Shown here piece by piece: positions 33,024-43,084 of a stretch of DNA of 64,000 nt. This stretch comes from Blautia faecis. GTDB lineage: Bacteria; Bacillota; Clostridia; Lachnospirales; Lachnospiraceae. The translations under genes were made by a program, and so were the position numbers. A model generated the notes under the pieces. That model did not search any database and was not told the DNA's origin. It saw only the letters and a program-made list of their open reading frames with translations. Location: NCBI RefSeq assembly GCF_020554845.1, contig NZ_JAJCIA010000007.1, positions 1 through 64,000 of the forward strand, written 5' to 3'. Every line of letters begins with the position of its first letter. The first letter of the stretch is position 1.

Positions 33024-34196
33024 ATGAGCTTTTGGAATACCCTGAAACAGAAATTACGAAGCTTTATTCCGGTAAGCCGCACCTATATGGACAATAAGCT
33101 GCGTGAACTGGAAAAAGAGAATAGACGCCAGGAAAAAATCCTCCTGGAGCTTCAGAAAAACAGCCAGTCCATGCTGGAGCTGAAGGAATATGTGTCACAG
33201 GAACTGCATCGCCGGGACGACTGGGGAAAACGGGCTGCACAGGTGCTGCGTGAAGCGAAAGAACGCCAGATCTGGGTGATCAAATGTCCTGCTCCTGAGG
33301 AAAAAAAGATCCGTTGGGGCGATTATGCGTATGCCGTTGCCTTGAAACGTTACCTGGATCGAATGGGAATGTACACTATAATTGACCTGCACGAAGACTG
33401 GGACTGTGAAGTAAACGCAGATGTGGTTCTTGTACTTCGAGGCTGCGAATTTTACCGTCCGGATCGCCGGAACACCAAATGCCTCTATATTATGTGGAAT
33501 ATCAGCCACCCGGAGATGGTTACCCAAGAAGAATACCAGCTCTATGATATTGTATGCGTAGGTTCCCGCCATTATGCCAGGGAGCTTCAGGCGAAGCTTA
33601 CGGTTCCTGTTTATCCATTGCTTCAGTGTACGGACACTGAGCTTTTTTACCCGGATCAGGCAGCTGAATGCAGCCGTGGAAAAGATTATTTATTCATCGG
33701 AAATTCCCGTGGCGTAGCCCGCCCCTGCGTACTCTGGGCAGCCCAGGATAAGCTTCCGCTGAAAATCTGGGGTGCCGGCTGGAAAGCCATGTTAGGCCCG
33801 GATAAGACCATGGTACAGGACGTTTTCATCGAAAACAGCCAGATTCCCGTCCTTTACCGAAGTGCCCGCGTCACATTGAACGACCACTGGAAAGACATGC
33901 TGGATTATCAGTTTGTGAATAATCGTATTTTCGATGCCCTGGCCTGCGGTCTCCCGGTAATATCTGACTGCTGCGATGAGCTCAGGGAAATCTTTCCGGA
34001 AGCAGTGCTGTACTATAGCAATAAAGAAGAATTCCACCAGTGCGTGAAGAAAATTGAGAACAACTATGAAGAAGTGAAAGCAAAAGTCGACGAGCAGTGG
34101 CCGGTGATTAAGGAGCAATATTCCTTTGAGGCGAGAGCGCGGGAACTGGTGGAGATTGTGGAGAAACACAGAACGGAGAATTCATGGCCTCAATAA
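33024..34196 (+). CDS. CgeB-like glycosyltransferase (GT-B fold)
   Basis: A 390-aa cytosolic or membrane-associated glycosyltransferase, first gene of the polysaccharide locus. The N-terminus has a short amphipathic part and a coiled coil (about 22-60, LRELEKENRRQEKILLELQK). The C-terminal domain is of the Glyco_trans_1_2 type: LFIGNSRG, KIWGAGWKAML, and the donor-site helix VNNRIFDALACGLPVISDCCDELREIF with a conserved glutamate. ATG 33024 stands 7 bases after AAGGAG; the frame is open 90 codons upstream across repeat R2, which is not coding. It overlaps the next gene by 13 bases. Sugar specificity is unknown. Confidence 0.88.
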   Translation: MSFWNTLKQKLRSFIPVSRTYMDNKLRELEKENRRQEKILLELQKNSQSMLELKEYVSQELHRRDDWGKRAAQVLREAKERQIWVIKCPAPEEKKIRWGDYAYAVALKRYLDRMGMYTIIDLHEDWDCEVNADVVLVLRGCEFYRPDRRNTKCLYIMWNISHPEMVTQEEYQLYDIVCVGSRHYARELQAKLTVPVYPLLQCTDTELFYPDQAAECSRGKDYLFIGNSRGVARPCVLWAAQDKLPLKIWGAGWKAMLGPDKTMVQDVFIENSQIPVLYRSARVTLNDHWKDMLDYQFVNNRIFDALACGLPVISDCCDELREIFPEAVLYYSNKEEFHQCVKKIENNYEEVKAKVDEQWPVIKEQYSFEARARELVEIVEKHRTENSWPQ

Positions 34197-34912
34197 AAAC
34201 AATATCAAAAATTCTGATCATTATACCAGCTTACAATGAAGCTGGATGCATAGAAAAGGTAGTAGATAATTTGGAAAGGAATTATCCTCAATATGATTAC
34301 GTGGTGATCAATGATGGCTCCACCGATGATACCCGTAAGATATGTGCCCGCCGCGGTTATAATTTCATGGATCTTCCTGTAAACACCGGGCTTTCCGGCG
34401 CGATCAAAAGCGGTATGCGCTATGCGAACTATTATGGATATGATTACGTTCTCCAGCTGGACGGCGATGGTCAGCATGATCCAAAGTATATAGAGGATAT
34501 GATTACGGAGATGGAGCGGACCGGTTGTGACATTGTGATCGGGTCCAGATTTAAAACCCAGCGGAAGCCTGTTAATTCCAGAATGATTGGAAGTCAGCTG
34601 CTTACCTACGCCATCATGATAACCACAGGCGGGAAATATATTGGAGATGTAACTTCCGGAATGCGCCTTTTTAATAAGCGCATGATCAAACGCTTTGGCT
34701 ACGATATCAATTACAGTCCGGAACCGGATACCCTGGCATACCTTTTGAATTGCGGGGTAAAGATTGAAGAAGTGCAGGTAGAAATGCACGAGCGAATTGC
34801 CGGAACCAGCTACCTGGATTTCAAAAATTCCATTTGGTATATGATGAAAATGTTCTTTTCTATTTTTATTTTTCAATGGGTGCGTAAACGAGAGAAAGGA
34901 GACAAAAAATGA
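34184..34912 (+). CDS. GT2 glycosyltransferase, polyprenyl-phosphate sugar synthase type
   Basis: A 242-aa GT-A enzyme. Motifs: IIIPAYNEAGCIEKV, VINDGSTDDT, the metal-binding LQLDGDGQHDP (DGD-x-QHD) and a SRF-containing acceptor loop. This resembles dolichol-phosphate mannose/undecaprenyl-phosphate glucose synthases. The C-terminus is a single hydrophobic, amphipathic segment (MMKMFFSIFIFQWV) without the twin membrane helices of GtrB. The next gene, a DUF2304 membrane protein, is its usual partner and overlaps by 4 bases. Together they probably make or transfer a lipid-linked sugar at the inner face of the membrane. Confidence 0.92.
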   Translation: MASIKTISKILIIIPAYNEAGCIEKVVDNLERNYPQYDYVVINDGSTDDTRKICARRGYNFMDLPVNTGLSGAIKSGMRYANYYGYDYVLQLDGDGQHDPKYIEDMITEMERTGCDIVIGSRFKTQRKPVNSRMIGSQLLTYAIMITTGGKYIGDVTSGMRLFNKRMIKRFGYDINYSPEPDTLAYLLNCGVKIEEVQVEMHERIAGTSYLDFKNSIWYMMKMFFSIFIFQWVRKREKGDKK

Positions 34913-35343
34913 GCGACACGCTGAAAGGTTTACTTATTATTGCCTCTGTTCTGACTGTTGGATGGATTCTTCGAAAAATCCGAAAAAATAAAGTCAAAAT
35001 GGAGGACGCTATTTTCTGGATTTTTTTTGCGGCCATTTTACTTTTGCTGGCAATCTTTCCGGAAATTTCCTATGAATTGTGTCGTATATTCGGAATTATG
35101 TCACCAAGTAATCTGGTGTTTCTGGTGATCATTTTCCTGCTGGTAGAGAAAATATTTACCCTGTCCATCGTTGTCTCCCAGCTAGAGGACAAAATCGGCG
35201 TATTATCTGCGGAGGTTGCCCTTCGCTCCAAGGCGGAAAATAAAAAGATCGAGAAAATAGACGAAAAAGAAAACATGTTAGAGCAGGAAGAATTGGAAAA
35301 GCAGGAAATTCAGTCGGAAATCGGTATGGGGGAAGGACGGTAG
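34909..35343 (+). CDS. DUF2304 membrane protein, partner of the GT2 enzyme
   Basis: A 144-aa protein with three hydrophobic helices (about 7-21, 32-50, 64-88) and a charged C-terminal coiled coil (RSKAENKKIEKIDEKENMLE region). DUF2304 proteins occur next to polyprenyl-phosphate GT2 enzymes and probably anchor or flip the lipid-linked sugar; this is inferred from genomic pairing. It overlaps the preceding gene by 4 bases (ATGA) and is 3 bases from the next. Confidence 0.9.
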   Translation: MSDTLKGLLIIASVLTVGWILRKIRKNKVKMEDAIFWIFFAAILLLLAIFPEISYELCRIFGIMSPSNLVFLVIIFLLVEKIFTLSIVVSQLEDKIGVLSAEVALRSKAENKKIEKIDEKENMLEQEELEKQEIQSEIGMGEGR

Positions 35344-35346
35344 GCT

Positions 35347-36135
35347 ATGAATATGGTTCACACATTTGCAATTTGTGCTTATGGCGAGAGCCCTTATTTG
35401 GAAGAATGTATACAGTCTCTTTTAAATCAGAAAACAGAAAGCAAAATTCTGATTGCCACATCCACCCCGAACAGCCAGATCCTGGAGATGGGCGAGAAGT
35501 ACGATATTCCCATTTTTGTTAATTACCTTGAAAAAGGTCTGGCAGGAGACTGGAATTTCGCATATAACTGCGCCAATACACCTCTGGTAACCCTTGCACA
35601 TCAGGACGACCGTTATTACGAGAATTACACAGAGGATATTCTGGCAGCAGCAAAAAAGTGCCGTCATCCTCTTATTTTATTTACAGACTATAACGAACTT
35701 AGAAACGGCAAGACAGTAACAGACAATCGCCTGCTTAAGGTAAAACGCCTGTTGTTGAGCCCGTTGAAGCTTCCGATATTCTGGAAAAGCCGCTTCATCC
35801 GAAGACGAATCCTGTCCATAGGCTCCGCAATCTGCTGTCCTGCTGTAACCCTTGTCAAAGACAATCTGCCCGGTTTTTCCTTTAAAAACAACATGAAAAG
35901 CAACATTGATTGGCAGGCTTGGGAGGTACTTTCCAGGCGAAAAGGCGAGTTTGCATACACTGCAAAGGCAGGAATGGAGCACCGGATCCATCAGGAATCC
36001 ACAACCTCGGAACTGATTGAGGAAAACGGAAGAAGAGCGGAAGACTTATATATGTTCCGGAAATTCTGGCCGGGGTGGATTGCGAAAATGATTGAGAGGG
36101 TTTACCAGAAGAGTGAAGAATCTAATGAGGTGTGA
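35347..36135 (+). CDS. GT2-like glycosyltransferase
   Basis: A 262-aa enzyme of the GT-A fold. The N-terminus, HTFAICAYGESPYLEECIQS, and the segment KGLAGDWNFAYNCA resemble family 2 transferases. The metal motif is LAHQDDRYY (D-D pair near 82-83). A basic segment around 130-160 may contact the membrane or acceptor. It lies 3 bases after the DUF2304 gene and overlaps the next GT2 slightly. Donor and acceptor are unknown. Confidence 0.85.
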   Translation: MNMVHTFAICAYGESPYLEECIQSLLNQKTESKILIATSTPNSQILEMGEKYDIPIFVNYLEKGLAGDWNFAYNCANTPLVTLAHQDDRYYENYTEDILAAAKKCRHPLILFTDYNELRNGKTVTDNRLLKVKRLLLSPLKLPIFWKSRFIRRRILSIGSAICCPAVTLVKDNLPGFSFKNNMKSNIDWQAWEVLSRRKGEFAYTAKAGMEHRIHQESTTSELIEENGRRAEDLYMFRKFWPGWIAKMIERVYQKSEESNEV

Positions 36136-36155
36136 AGAGAATTAAGGAGAAAATC

Positions 36156-37148
36156 ATGCCGGAAGTATCTGTCATTATTCCAGTATATAATAGTGAAAAA
36201 TATGTAGAAAAATGTATCTGCTCGGTTATGGCGCAGACTTTACCCGAACTGGAAATCATTATAATCAATGATGGGAGTATAGATGAAAGTGGGAAAATTC
36301 TGCGTAAATTGGCGCAGAAAGACAGCCGGATTATTCTGTTAGAACAGGAAAATAAAGGCGTGGCAGCAGCCAGAAACCTGGGTGTAGAGAAAGCAACCGG
36401 AAAATACCTTACATTTGTGGATGGAGACGATTACCTGCAGGAAGACTATATTGAAAAAATGTACAGTCTTGCGGAAAAAGAAACTCTTGATATGGTAATA
36501 TGTGGCCTGACTTATGTGGACGAAGGTGGAAAAGAGCTGAATAAGATTATTCCGGGTGTGTATAAACGTTTGGAAAATGAGGAGTGGACATTCCGAATTT
36601 CAGCAGTATGTTCCCATTTATACAAACGGGAACTGTGGGAAAAGTATGACGTGAAATTTCAAAGCGGTGAGCGGGGGGAGGATATGCCGGTATCCCTGCT
36701 TTTTTCTGCTGTATGTCCACGAATCGCTACCCTGCCGGAATGCGGGTATTATTATGTGCAGCACGCATCGTCAGCGATTCACAATTTCAAAGGTTTGGAA
36801 AAATACTCTCTTCCGTATAAAGGCCTGGAAAATACTTTAACCAGAGTAAATAAAATTGGAATTCAGAACAGTCCGGAATTCTATGAGTTGTTTGTTCTGA
36901 GAATTTTTGCAACATGTCTTTTTCAACTCGCCCCAGGAGCAAGATGGGAGAAAATCAGGGAATTGTGCGATTATATTAGCTGTACGGTAAATACATATTT
37001 TCCAACTTATTGGAAGAACAGCAAAGCAAAGCTGAATGCAAAGGTAGACATTCCATTTACGCAGAAAGCAGCAGTAAAAGTATTGCAGTTTCTATTAAAA
37101 ACAAAACTTCTTAGATTCTTTGGGCGGCTGATCAGTAAAAAAAAATAA
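36156..37148 (+). CDS. GT2 glycosyltransferase
   Basis: A 330-aa family 2 enzyme. It has the standard PEVSVIIPVYNSEKYVEKCI start, IIINDGSIDES, QENKGVAAARNLG and the metal motif TFVDGDDYLQ, followed by an EDMPVSLLF region with the likely catalytic base. The C-terminus has a basic tail (AVKVLQFLLKTKLLRFFGRL) that may dock to the membrane. ATG 36156 follows AAGGAG by 6 bases; a GTG eight codons earlier is upstream of that site. This is the last gene before base composition drops sharply to AT-rich. Confidence 0.92.
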   Translation: MPEVSVIIPVYNSEKYVEKCICSVMAQTLPELEIIIINDGSIDESGKILRKLAQKDSRIILLEQENKGVAAARNLGVEKATGKYLTFVDGDDYLQEDYIEKMYSLAEKETLDMVICGLTYVDEGGKELNKIIPGVYKRLENEEWTFRISAVCSHLYKRELWEKYDVKFQSGERGEDMPVSLLFSAVCPRIATLPECGYYYVQHASSAIHNFKGLEKYSLPYKGLENTLTRVNKIGIQNSPEFYELFVLRIFATCLFQLAPGARWEKIRELCDYISCTVNTYFPTYWKNSKAKLNAKVDIPFTQKAAVKVLQFLLKTKLLRFFGRLISKKK

Positions 37149-37235
37149 TAAAAAAGATTGTGTGGCGTGTTATTTCCGATACTTCATATTAAGCGTTGAA
37201 ATAAAATTTCAGTAGAAATATTAAGAGGAATACAA

Positions 37236-38132
37236 ATGGAATACGTAAGCTTCGTGATACTGCATTATAAAGATTATTCAGTAACAGACACCTGTGTCCA
37301 GTCCATATTGGCAATGGAACAGCAGGAACGAATTAGAATTGTGGTTGTGGATAACGATATTCAGAAAAAAGAAAAGGATAGGCAGGAACTGCTCCAAAAA
37401 TATCAGGAGAATTCCAGAATCAAGGTTTTACAAATTAAAGAAAATGGCGGCTTTTCTTATGCAAATAATCAAGGATATCAGTATGCCAGAGAACATTTCG
37501 GGAAAAGTTATATTGTCGTTTTGAATAATGATATTGAATTTACTCAAAAAGATTTTATCAGCAGATTGGAGCAGAGCTATCAAAATAATCAATGCTATAT
37601 CCTGGGACCCGACGTGATCAGGCAGAGCACCGGTGAACATCAGAACCCAATGGATACCAGACTCCGAACGAAAGAAGAAGCAGAGTATACCATAAAAATG
37701 AACCGCCTGGCGTTACGCTTTTACCCCATTATGTATCCTGTCGTTTACCATATGCTGCAAAAAGCAGAGAAAAACAAATTGGTAAATCAGGAAAAACAAC
37801 TGGCAAACTATAGTCAATCCCAGAAAGACATTGTTCCCTTTGGCGCATGCCTTATCTTTACTCCGCTATTCGTCGAAAAAGAAGAAAAAGCCTTTGAGCC
37901 AGAAACCCAGTTTTTCTACGAAGAATATATACTGACGCTGCGTTGTCAACAAAAAGGATATAATATTGTGTATGATCCTTCCATGTCAGTGAAACATGAA
38001 AGCGGCGCAGCAACCAAGAAAAGCTATGGGACAGAAAAGAAGCGGATTCGGTTTATGATGGAAAAGACAGCCGGGGCGTGCGAGGTGTATTTGGAGATGT
38101 TGGGAGAGCGGCAAAAATCTTGTCTTTTATAG
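37236..38132 (+). CDS. GT2 glycosyltransferase, rhamnosyltransferase-like
   Basis: A 298-aa GT-A enzyme with VSFVILHYKDYSVTDTCVQS, RIVVVDND, GGFSYANNQGY and the metal motif VVLNNDIEF (N-N-D instead of D-x-D), the pattern of the WbbL/RfbF-type rhamnosyltransferase subgroup. The C-terminal half has FGACLIF and FFYEEYILTLRCQQKGY, again typical. It is an AT-rich gene, 87 bases after the previous one, where the composition change occurs. No rhamnose synthesis genes (rmlABCD) are in the window, so the donor is not confirmed. Confidence 0.88.
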   Translation: MEYVSFVILHYKDYSVTDTCVQSILAMEQQERIRIVVVDNDIQKKEKDRQELLQKYQENSRIKVLQIKENGGFSYANNQGYQYAREHFGKSYIVVLNNDIEFTQKDFISRLEQSYQNNQCYILGPDVIRQSTGEHQNPMDTRLRTKEEAEYTIKMNRLALRFYPIMYPVVYHMLQKAEKNKLVNQEKQLANYSQSQKDIVPFGACLIFTPLFVEKEEKAFEPETQFFYEEYILTLRCQQKGYNIVYDPSMSVKHESGAATKKSYGTEKKRIRFMMEKTAGACEVYLEMLGERQKSCLL

Positions 38133-38203
38133 GTATATGTGTTAAAATTACCTCGCTATTTATTGTATGAAACTATATTAAAATTGCAATATAGGTGCTA
38201 TTA

Positions 38204-39262
38204 ATGAAGAAAATTTTGTATCTGATGGGAATTGACTGGTATTGGATAAAACAACGTCCTCAGATCATTGCAGAAATGTTGGATAGGGATTATGATGTAA
38301 CGGTAGCATATTATAAAGAAGTCGTTGTAAAGCAATCCCTGCGCAAAAATAATGATGAATTAGAAAAAAGTATTCCAATTTCAGCAATTCCATATCGTGA
38401 TAAGAATATAATTGCTCATTTTATTCAAAAAATCTTATTTCAGAAAGTAATGAAGAATGTAGAGCAATATGATATAGTATGGATTAGTCATCCGCTACTA
38501 TATCGGTATTTGCCAGGAAATTATAAGGGTAAAATAGTTTATGACTGTATGGATAACCATGAGGCTTTGTGCAGCGATGAAAATATATGTCAAGTAATAA
38601 AAAAAACAGAGCAGCAATTGGTAAACAGAGCAGATATAGTATTTGCAAGCAGTTCCGGTCTGTTACAAAAAGTACAGAAACTAGGTGGCGAAGGGAAAAG
38701 TGTATTATTAAGAAATGGCTTTGTATCAGAGCACATTTATCCACCAGAGCCTGTCAGACACAAGAATAAGGAAGCATACAAAATTGGTTATTTTGGCACG
38801 ATTGCTGAATGGTTCGATTTTCCATTATTATTGAAAAGTCTGGATTTATATCCTGATTTGGAGTACTATTTATGGGGACCGGTGTCGAATGTCGAAGTGC
38901 CGCAACATCCGCGTATAAAAATGCAAGGGGTGGTGGAACACAGCAAACTGTGGGAAAATGTGAAAGATATGGATGCGCTTATAATGCCCTTTAAGGTGAA
39001 TGACATTATAAGGGATGTGGATCCGGTAAAATTATATGAATATATAAGTATGGGGAAAAATGTAATTACAGTAGCGTATGATGAAGTTCTGAGATTCGCT
39101 CCGTTTGTATTTTTTTACAAGAATGCAGAGGAATATGAAAATATTATAATAAAGTTATACGAAGATGAAGTGAATTGTAAATATGATTCTATTTCACAAA
39201 AAGAATTTTTAGATGATAATTCGTGGGAAAAGAGATGGGAAATAATAAAAGAAATAATGTAA
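38204..39262 (+). CDS. GT4-like glycosyltransferase (TuaH type)
   Basis: A 352-aa GT-B enzyme. The N-terminal Rossmann half reads KILYLMGIDWYWIKQRPQII and DIVWISHPLLY. The linker VYDCMDNHEALC and DIVFASSSGLL are as in TuaH-like teichuronic-acid transferases. The donor domain has GYFGTIAEWFD, ALIMPFKVND and KLYEYISMGKNVITV. ATG 38204 is preceded by AGGTG; a GTG three codons upstream is less likely. It is 4-5 codons from the next gene. Donor unknown. Confidence 0.85.
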   Translation: MKKILYLMGIDWYWIKQRPQIIAEMLDRDYDVTVAYYKEVVVKQSLRKNNDELEKSIPISAIPYRDKNIIAHFIQKILFQKVMKNVEQYDIVWISHPLLYRYLPGNYKGKIVYDCMDNHEALCSDENICQVIKKTEQQLVNRADIVFASSSGLLQKVQKLGGEGKSVLLRNGFVSEHIYPPEPVRHKNKEAYKIGYFGTIAEWFDFPLLLKSLDLYPDLEYYLWGPVSNVEVPQHPRIKMQGVVEHSKLWENVKDMDALIMPFKVNDIIRDVDPVKLYEYISMGKNVITVAYDEVLRFAPFVFFYKNAEEYENIIIKLYEDEVNCKYDSISQKEFLDDNSWEKRWEIIKEIM

Positions 39263-39281
39263 AGTATTGGGAGAAAAATTA

Positions 39282-41588
39282 ATGGTTGAAAATTTTGATT
39301 ATTCTAAGACACCAGGAAAAATACGTAAAAGATTTTATGCACCGGAAGTTAGTACAGCGTTAGTTTCAATAATTACACCATATTATAATGCAGGGAAATA
39401 TTTTGAAGAAACATTCAATTCAGTGATGAATCAAACATTTCCATGGTTTGAGTGGATAATTGTAAATGATGGAAGTACAAATGAAGAAGATGTTAAAATT
39501 TTAGAAAAATTTGCTAAAGAAGACACTCGAATCCGTGTGATTAATCAAGAAAATGGTGGACAATCATGTGCGAGAAATACAGGAGTTAATAATGCAAAAA
39601 CAGATTTGGTTGTTCCCTTAGATGCAGATGATCTTATTGCACCTCCTTATTTAGAATATTTGTATTGGGCATTGCAGGAAAATCCAGATGCAGCATGGGC
39701 ATATACAGATAGCTATGGATTTGGTACCCAAGAGTATGTATGGAAGTATCCATTCAATGCTGAACGAATGAAAAAGGAGAATATGCTCGTTGCAACTGCT
39801 ATGATTCGAAAAAAAGATTTCGATGATATTGGTGGCTATAAAATTGAAAAGTGGCGCTATAATGAAGACTGGCGCTTTTGGCTGGAAATGCTTGAGCAAC
39901 ATAAAAAACCAGTACATGTGAGCGGAGAACTATTTTGGTATCGAAGACATGATACTGGTATGCTGACAACTTTAAACAATGATGAAGAAAGAAATAAATT
40001 TAGTGAAAATATTATAAAAGAAGCTGCAGCAAATGTCGACACTACTGTACAGTCGATTGAATATCCAAGAAGAAAAACGGCATATTCATTTTATAAGCCT
40101 AAATACACAGAATGGGAAAGGAAAAGTAATCCGACCAAAATTGGAAAAAGAGTTATGTGGCTGATTCCATGGATGGTAATGGGAGGCGCAGATAAATTCA
40201 ATTTAGATGCGATTGCAGGGTTGAATAAAAAAGGGTATGAGAATTATGTTTTAACAACCTTGATAAATGATAATGATTGGAAACAGAAATTTGAAGAATA
40301 TACGGATGAAATATTCTGTATGGCTGATTTTATGGATCCATCGAGATATATAGAGTTTGTGGCATATTTTATTCAGAGCAGGCAAATTGATGTAATGGTT
40401 GTGACAAACTCATATGATGGATACTATATGCTTCCGTGGCTCAGAATGCATTTTCCAGAACTTGTAATTATCGATTATATTCACATGGAGGAATGGTATT
40501 GGAAAGCAGGAGGACATGCGAGAGCTTCAAGTGCACAAAATGGTATATCAGAAAAAACTTTTGTATGTAATAGTGCTACACGCAAGGTAATGACAGATAT
40601 ATTTGATTGTGATCCTGAACGTGTTGAATGTATGTATATCGGAGTTGACCACAATTACTACGATAGAAACAAAGAAAATGCAGGATATTTACATGAAAAA
40701 CTGAATTTGGATAAACAAAGACCCATTGTATTATTTCCATGTAGAATTCATGAACAAAAACGTCCGTTTATGTTATTAGATATTGCTGAAGGAGTAATAA
40801 AAAACGTCCCTGATGTAGCGTTTGTGGTTGTTGGAGATGGTCCTCAACTTGACGAACTAAAAGAGACAATACATAGAAAAAGTTTAACAAGAAACATTTA
40901 TTGTATTGGTCGGAGTAATGATATGAGAGCCTGCTATCGTGATAGCAAGGTAACCTTAATTTGTTCACTGAAAGAAGGTCTAGCATTAACCGCATATGAA
41001 TCATGCTCTATGGGGGTACCAGTGGTTTCAAGTGATGTTGGAGGACAGGGAGATTTAATTGGAAATGATGTTGGTGCATTGATTCCATTGCAGCAAAGCG
41101 AAGAAATGGATTTGAATAAAAGAGAATTTCCAGAAGCTGAAGTTATGGAATATGTAGTTAATATAACTAAAATATTGACTAGACCTGATCTTGCAACTAA
41201 AATGTCAGAGAATTGCAGGAGAAAAATAGAAGCGGGATTCTCGCTTGAAAAAATGGTAGAGCATTTTGATTGTGAATTAAGAAGTTTATGTACCGATACT
41301 GCTGCCAGAGAAAAAAGACATAGTATTTCTTATGCTTTACAGCAAACTCCTAATTTTCCGGCAGATTACTATACTATGTACTGTGAATACAAAAGAAAAG
41401 AAGAAGAGTGTGAAGAAATTTGGAATACGCGTACATGGTTGCAGAGTAAGTTAGATGAAGCATATAGTAAGCCAGATGGAAGCTTAATAAAAATATACAA
41501 GAAAATAATTGGATTGCCTGTAGTTGGAAAGACATTGGAAAAAATAATTCATAACATTGTGAGTTTTATTACACGAAAAAAGGCATAA
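39282..41588 (+). CDS. Bifunctional GT2-GT4 glycosyltransferase
   Basis: A 768-aa fusion of two transferases. The first domain (about 1-265) is GT2: VSIITPYYNAGKYFEETFNS, IIVNDGSTNEED, ARNTGVNN, metal motif PLDADDLI and the base region YNEDWRFWLEM. The second (about 290-650) is GT4: WLIPWMVMGGADKFNLD, the donor-domain start VLFPCRIHEQKRPF, VVGDGPQLDEL, and the ribose/phosphate helix SLKEGLALTAYESCSMGVPVV with its E-x7-E-like pattern. A helical tail follows (about 690-768). It could add two sugars in sequence. ATG 39282 follows GGGAG; TTG five codons upstream is rejected. A truncated paralogue is at 46302-47768. Confidence 0.92.
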   Translation: MVENFDYSKTPGKIRKRFYAPEVSTALVSIITPYYNAGKYFEETFNSVMNQTFPWFEWIIVNDGSTNEEDVKILEKFAKEDTRIRVINQENGGQSCARNTGVNNAKTDLVVPLDADDLIAPPYLEYLYWALQENPDAAWAYTDSYGFGTQEYVWKYPFNAERMKKENMLVATAMIRKKDFDDIGGYKIEKWRYNEDWRFWLEMLEQHKKPVHVSGELFWYRRHDTGMLTTLNNDEERNKFSENIIKEAAANVDTTVQSIEYPRRKTAYSFYKPKYTEWERKSNPTKIGKRVMWLIPWMVMGGADKFNLDAIAGLNKKGYENYVLTTLINDNDWKQKFEEYTDEIFCMADFMDPSRYIEFVAYFIQSRQIDVMVVTNSYDGYYMLPWLRMHFPELVIIDYIHMEEWYWKAGGHARASSAQNGISEKTFVCNSATRKVMTDIFDCDPERVECMYIGVDHNYYDRNKENAGYLHEKLNLDKQRPIVLFPCRIHEQKRPFMLLDIAEGVIKNVPDVAFVVVGDGPQLDELKETIHRKSLTRNIYCIGRSNDMRACYRDSKVTLICSLKEGLALTAYESCSMGVPVVSSDVGGQGDLIGNDVGALIPLQQSEEMDLNKREFPEAEVMEYVVNITKILTRPDLATKMSENCRRKIEAGFSLEKMVEHFDCELRSLCTDTAAREKRHSISYALQQTPNFPADYYTMYCEYKRKEEECEEIWNTRTWLQSKLDEAYSKPDGSLIKIYKKIIGLPVVGKTLEKIIHNIVSFITRKKA

Positions 41589-41607
41589 ATGATGGAGGCA
41601 TCTTTGA

Positions 41608-43065
41608 ATGAAATATGGTGTCATTGTATACAAAAAAACTAAAAATATTGGTGATGATATACAAAGTTATGCAGCGGCTCAATTATTACCCCAAGTAGAT
41701 TATTATATTGAAAGAGAGCATCTTGATGTTTTTCGTTCCAATGAACAGGAGGCTGTTAATGTTATTGTTAACGGTTGGATGATGTATAACAAATTAGGGT
41801 GGCCAATCTCTCCGTGCATAAATCCATTATATTTGTCTATGCACTTTTGGGAAAATGATGCTCTAGGGGTTAATGATTTATTTTTGCAAGGGCTTGGTAG
41901 CGAAGATTTAAGAAAACATGAACCGGTAGGCTGCAGAGATAAGGAAACGCAACAGTTTTTAGAAAAAGCCGGAATAAAGACATGGCTTAGTGGTTGTGTT
42001 ACATTAACGCTTACAGCAAAGTATCCTAGAAATAATGATAAATATATATGTTTGGTTGATGTGCCTGATAGTGTGGAAACGTATATAAAGAATAGATATC
42101 CTGGAATTAAGATTCATAAAGTATACCATGAAGGGGAAAAGGTAGTATTACAGGAGAATACTTGGCAGGAACGTTTCATAAATGTTGAAAAATATCTGGA
42201 AATTTATCAAAATGCACAGGCAGTAATAACTTCTAGACTACATTGTGCTTTACCCTGCTTAGGATTGGAAACACCGGTATTGTTATTATTGGATGATGAT
42301 ATTGCTGAGCAGGGAAGATTTGATGGTTTGGAAGACCTGGTATTGCATGGATCTGTTGAGAAATTTATCAATGGTAATGTTCAATTTGATTTGGAAAATC
42401 CACCACAAAATTTAAAAAAATATCACACATATCGGGATAGAATATTTCAAGAGGTGGAGCTGTTTATAAAAAACAGTTCTTTACATCGGGAAAAATTGAA
42501 AGAACGATATGAAAAATATGATAGTGAATGGGAAAAAAGAGCACTCTGGAAGGATGAACAAATAACACGTTTGATGCATTCGGCAATAATACAGTGGAAT
42601 GAAAGGCATAACAATTTAGAAGAACTCCAGAAGGGAAAGAATTGGCTGGAAGAGCAGTATTATAATTTTAAAAATGATAATAGCAGATTAATATCTGCTC
42701 AACAAAAAATTCAAGCTGAAAATCAAGAACTGCTAGATAAAAATGCTCGTTTGCAGATAACAAATTCAAATCTAAAAACACAGGTTAAAGAAAAAATATT
42801 ACAAAATGACGAATTGAATAATCAAATCTTCCTGTTAGAAAATAGTAATGCAGATTTGAAAATTCGACATAATATATTGAATCAAAAAATTGCAGAGCTG
42901 CAGGAAAAGAAAGATGAATTGAACACTTGTAATTCTTTTCTAGTGCGTCAAAATGAAAAATATTATCAAAGCATAGAGGAACTAAAAAATTCTATTTCAT
43001 GGAAAATTGGCTGGGTAATTACTGCAATTCCACGAAAAATAGTAAAGCTTTTAAAGAAGTTTTAA
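41608..43065 (+). CDS. Polysaccharide pyruvyltransferase-like protein with C-terminal coiled coil
   Basis: A 485-aa protein. Residues 1-300 resemble the pyruvyltransferase (CsaB/WcaK-type) family: YKKTKNIGDDIQSYAAAQLL, the SRLHCALPCLGLETPVLLL motif (histidine and glutamate) and EPVGCRDKET. Such enzymes cap sugars with pyruvate ketals, or, in some relatives, transfer sugars. Residues about 320-455 form a long coiled coil. The end (SISWKIGWVITAIPRKIVKL) is an amphipathic tail seen on surface-glycan enzymes. The coiled coil may measure or tether the growing chain; that is inference. It starts 19 bases after the GT2-GT4 gene. Confidence 0.85.
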   Translation: MKYGVIVYKKTKNIGDDIQSYAAAQLLPQVDYYIEREHLDVFRSNEQEAVNVIVNGWMMYNKLGWPISPCINPLYLSMHFWENDALGVNDLFLQGLGSEDLRKHEPVGCRDKETQQFLEKAGIKTWLSGCVTLTLTAKYPRNNDKYICLVDVPDSVETYIKNRYPGIKIHKVYHEGEKVVLQENTWQERFINVEKYLEIYQNAQAVITSRLHCALPCLGLETPVLLLLDDDIAEQGRFDGLEDLVLHGSVEKFINGNVQFDLENPPQNLKKYHTYRDRIFQEVELFIKNSSLHREKLKERYEKYDSEWEKRALWKDEQITRLMHSAIIQWNERHNNLEELQKGKNWLEEQYYNFKNDNSRLISAQQKIQAENQELLDKNARLQITNSNLKTQVKEKILQNDELNNQIFLLENSNADLKIRHNILNQKIAELQEKKDELNTCNSFLVRQNEKYYQSIEELKNSISWKIGWVITAIPRKIVKLLKKF

Positions 43066-43084
43066 TTAATAGGAGCAAAGGTAG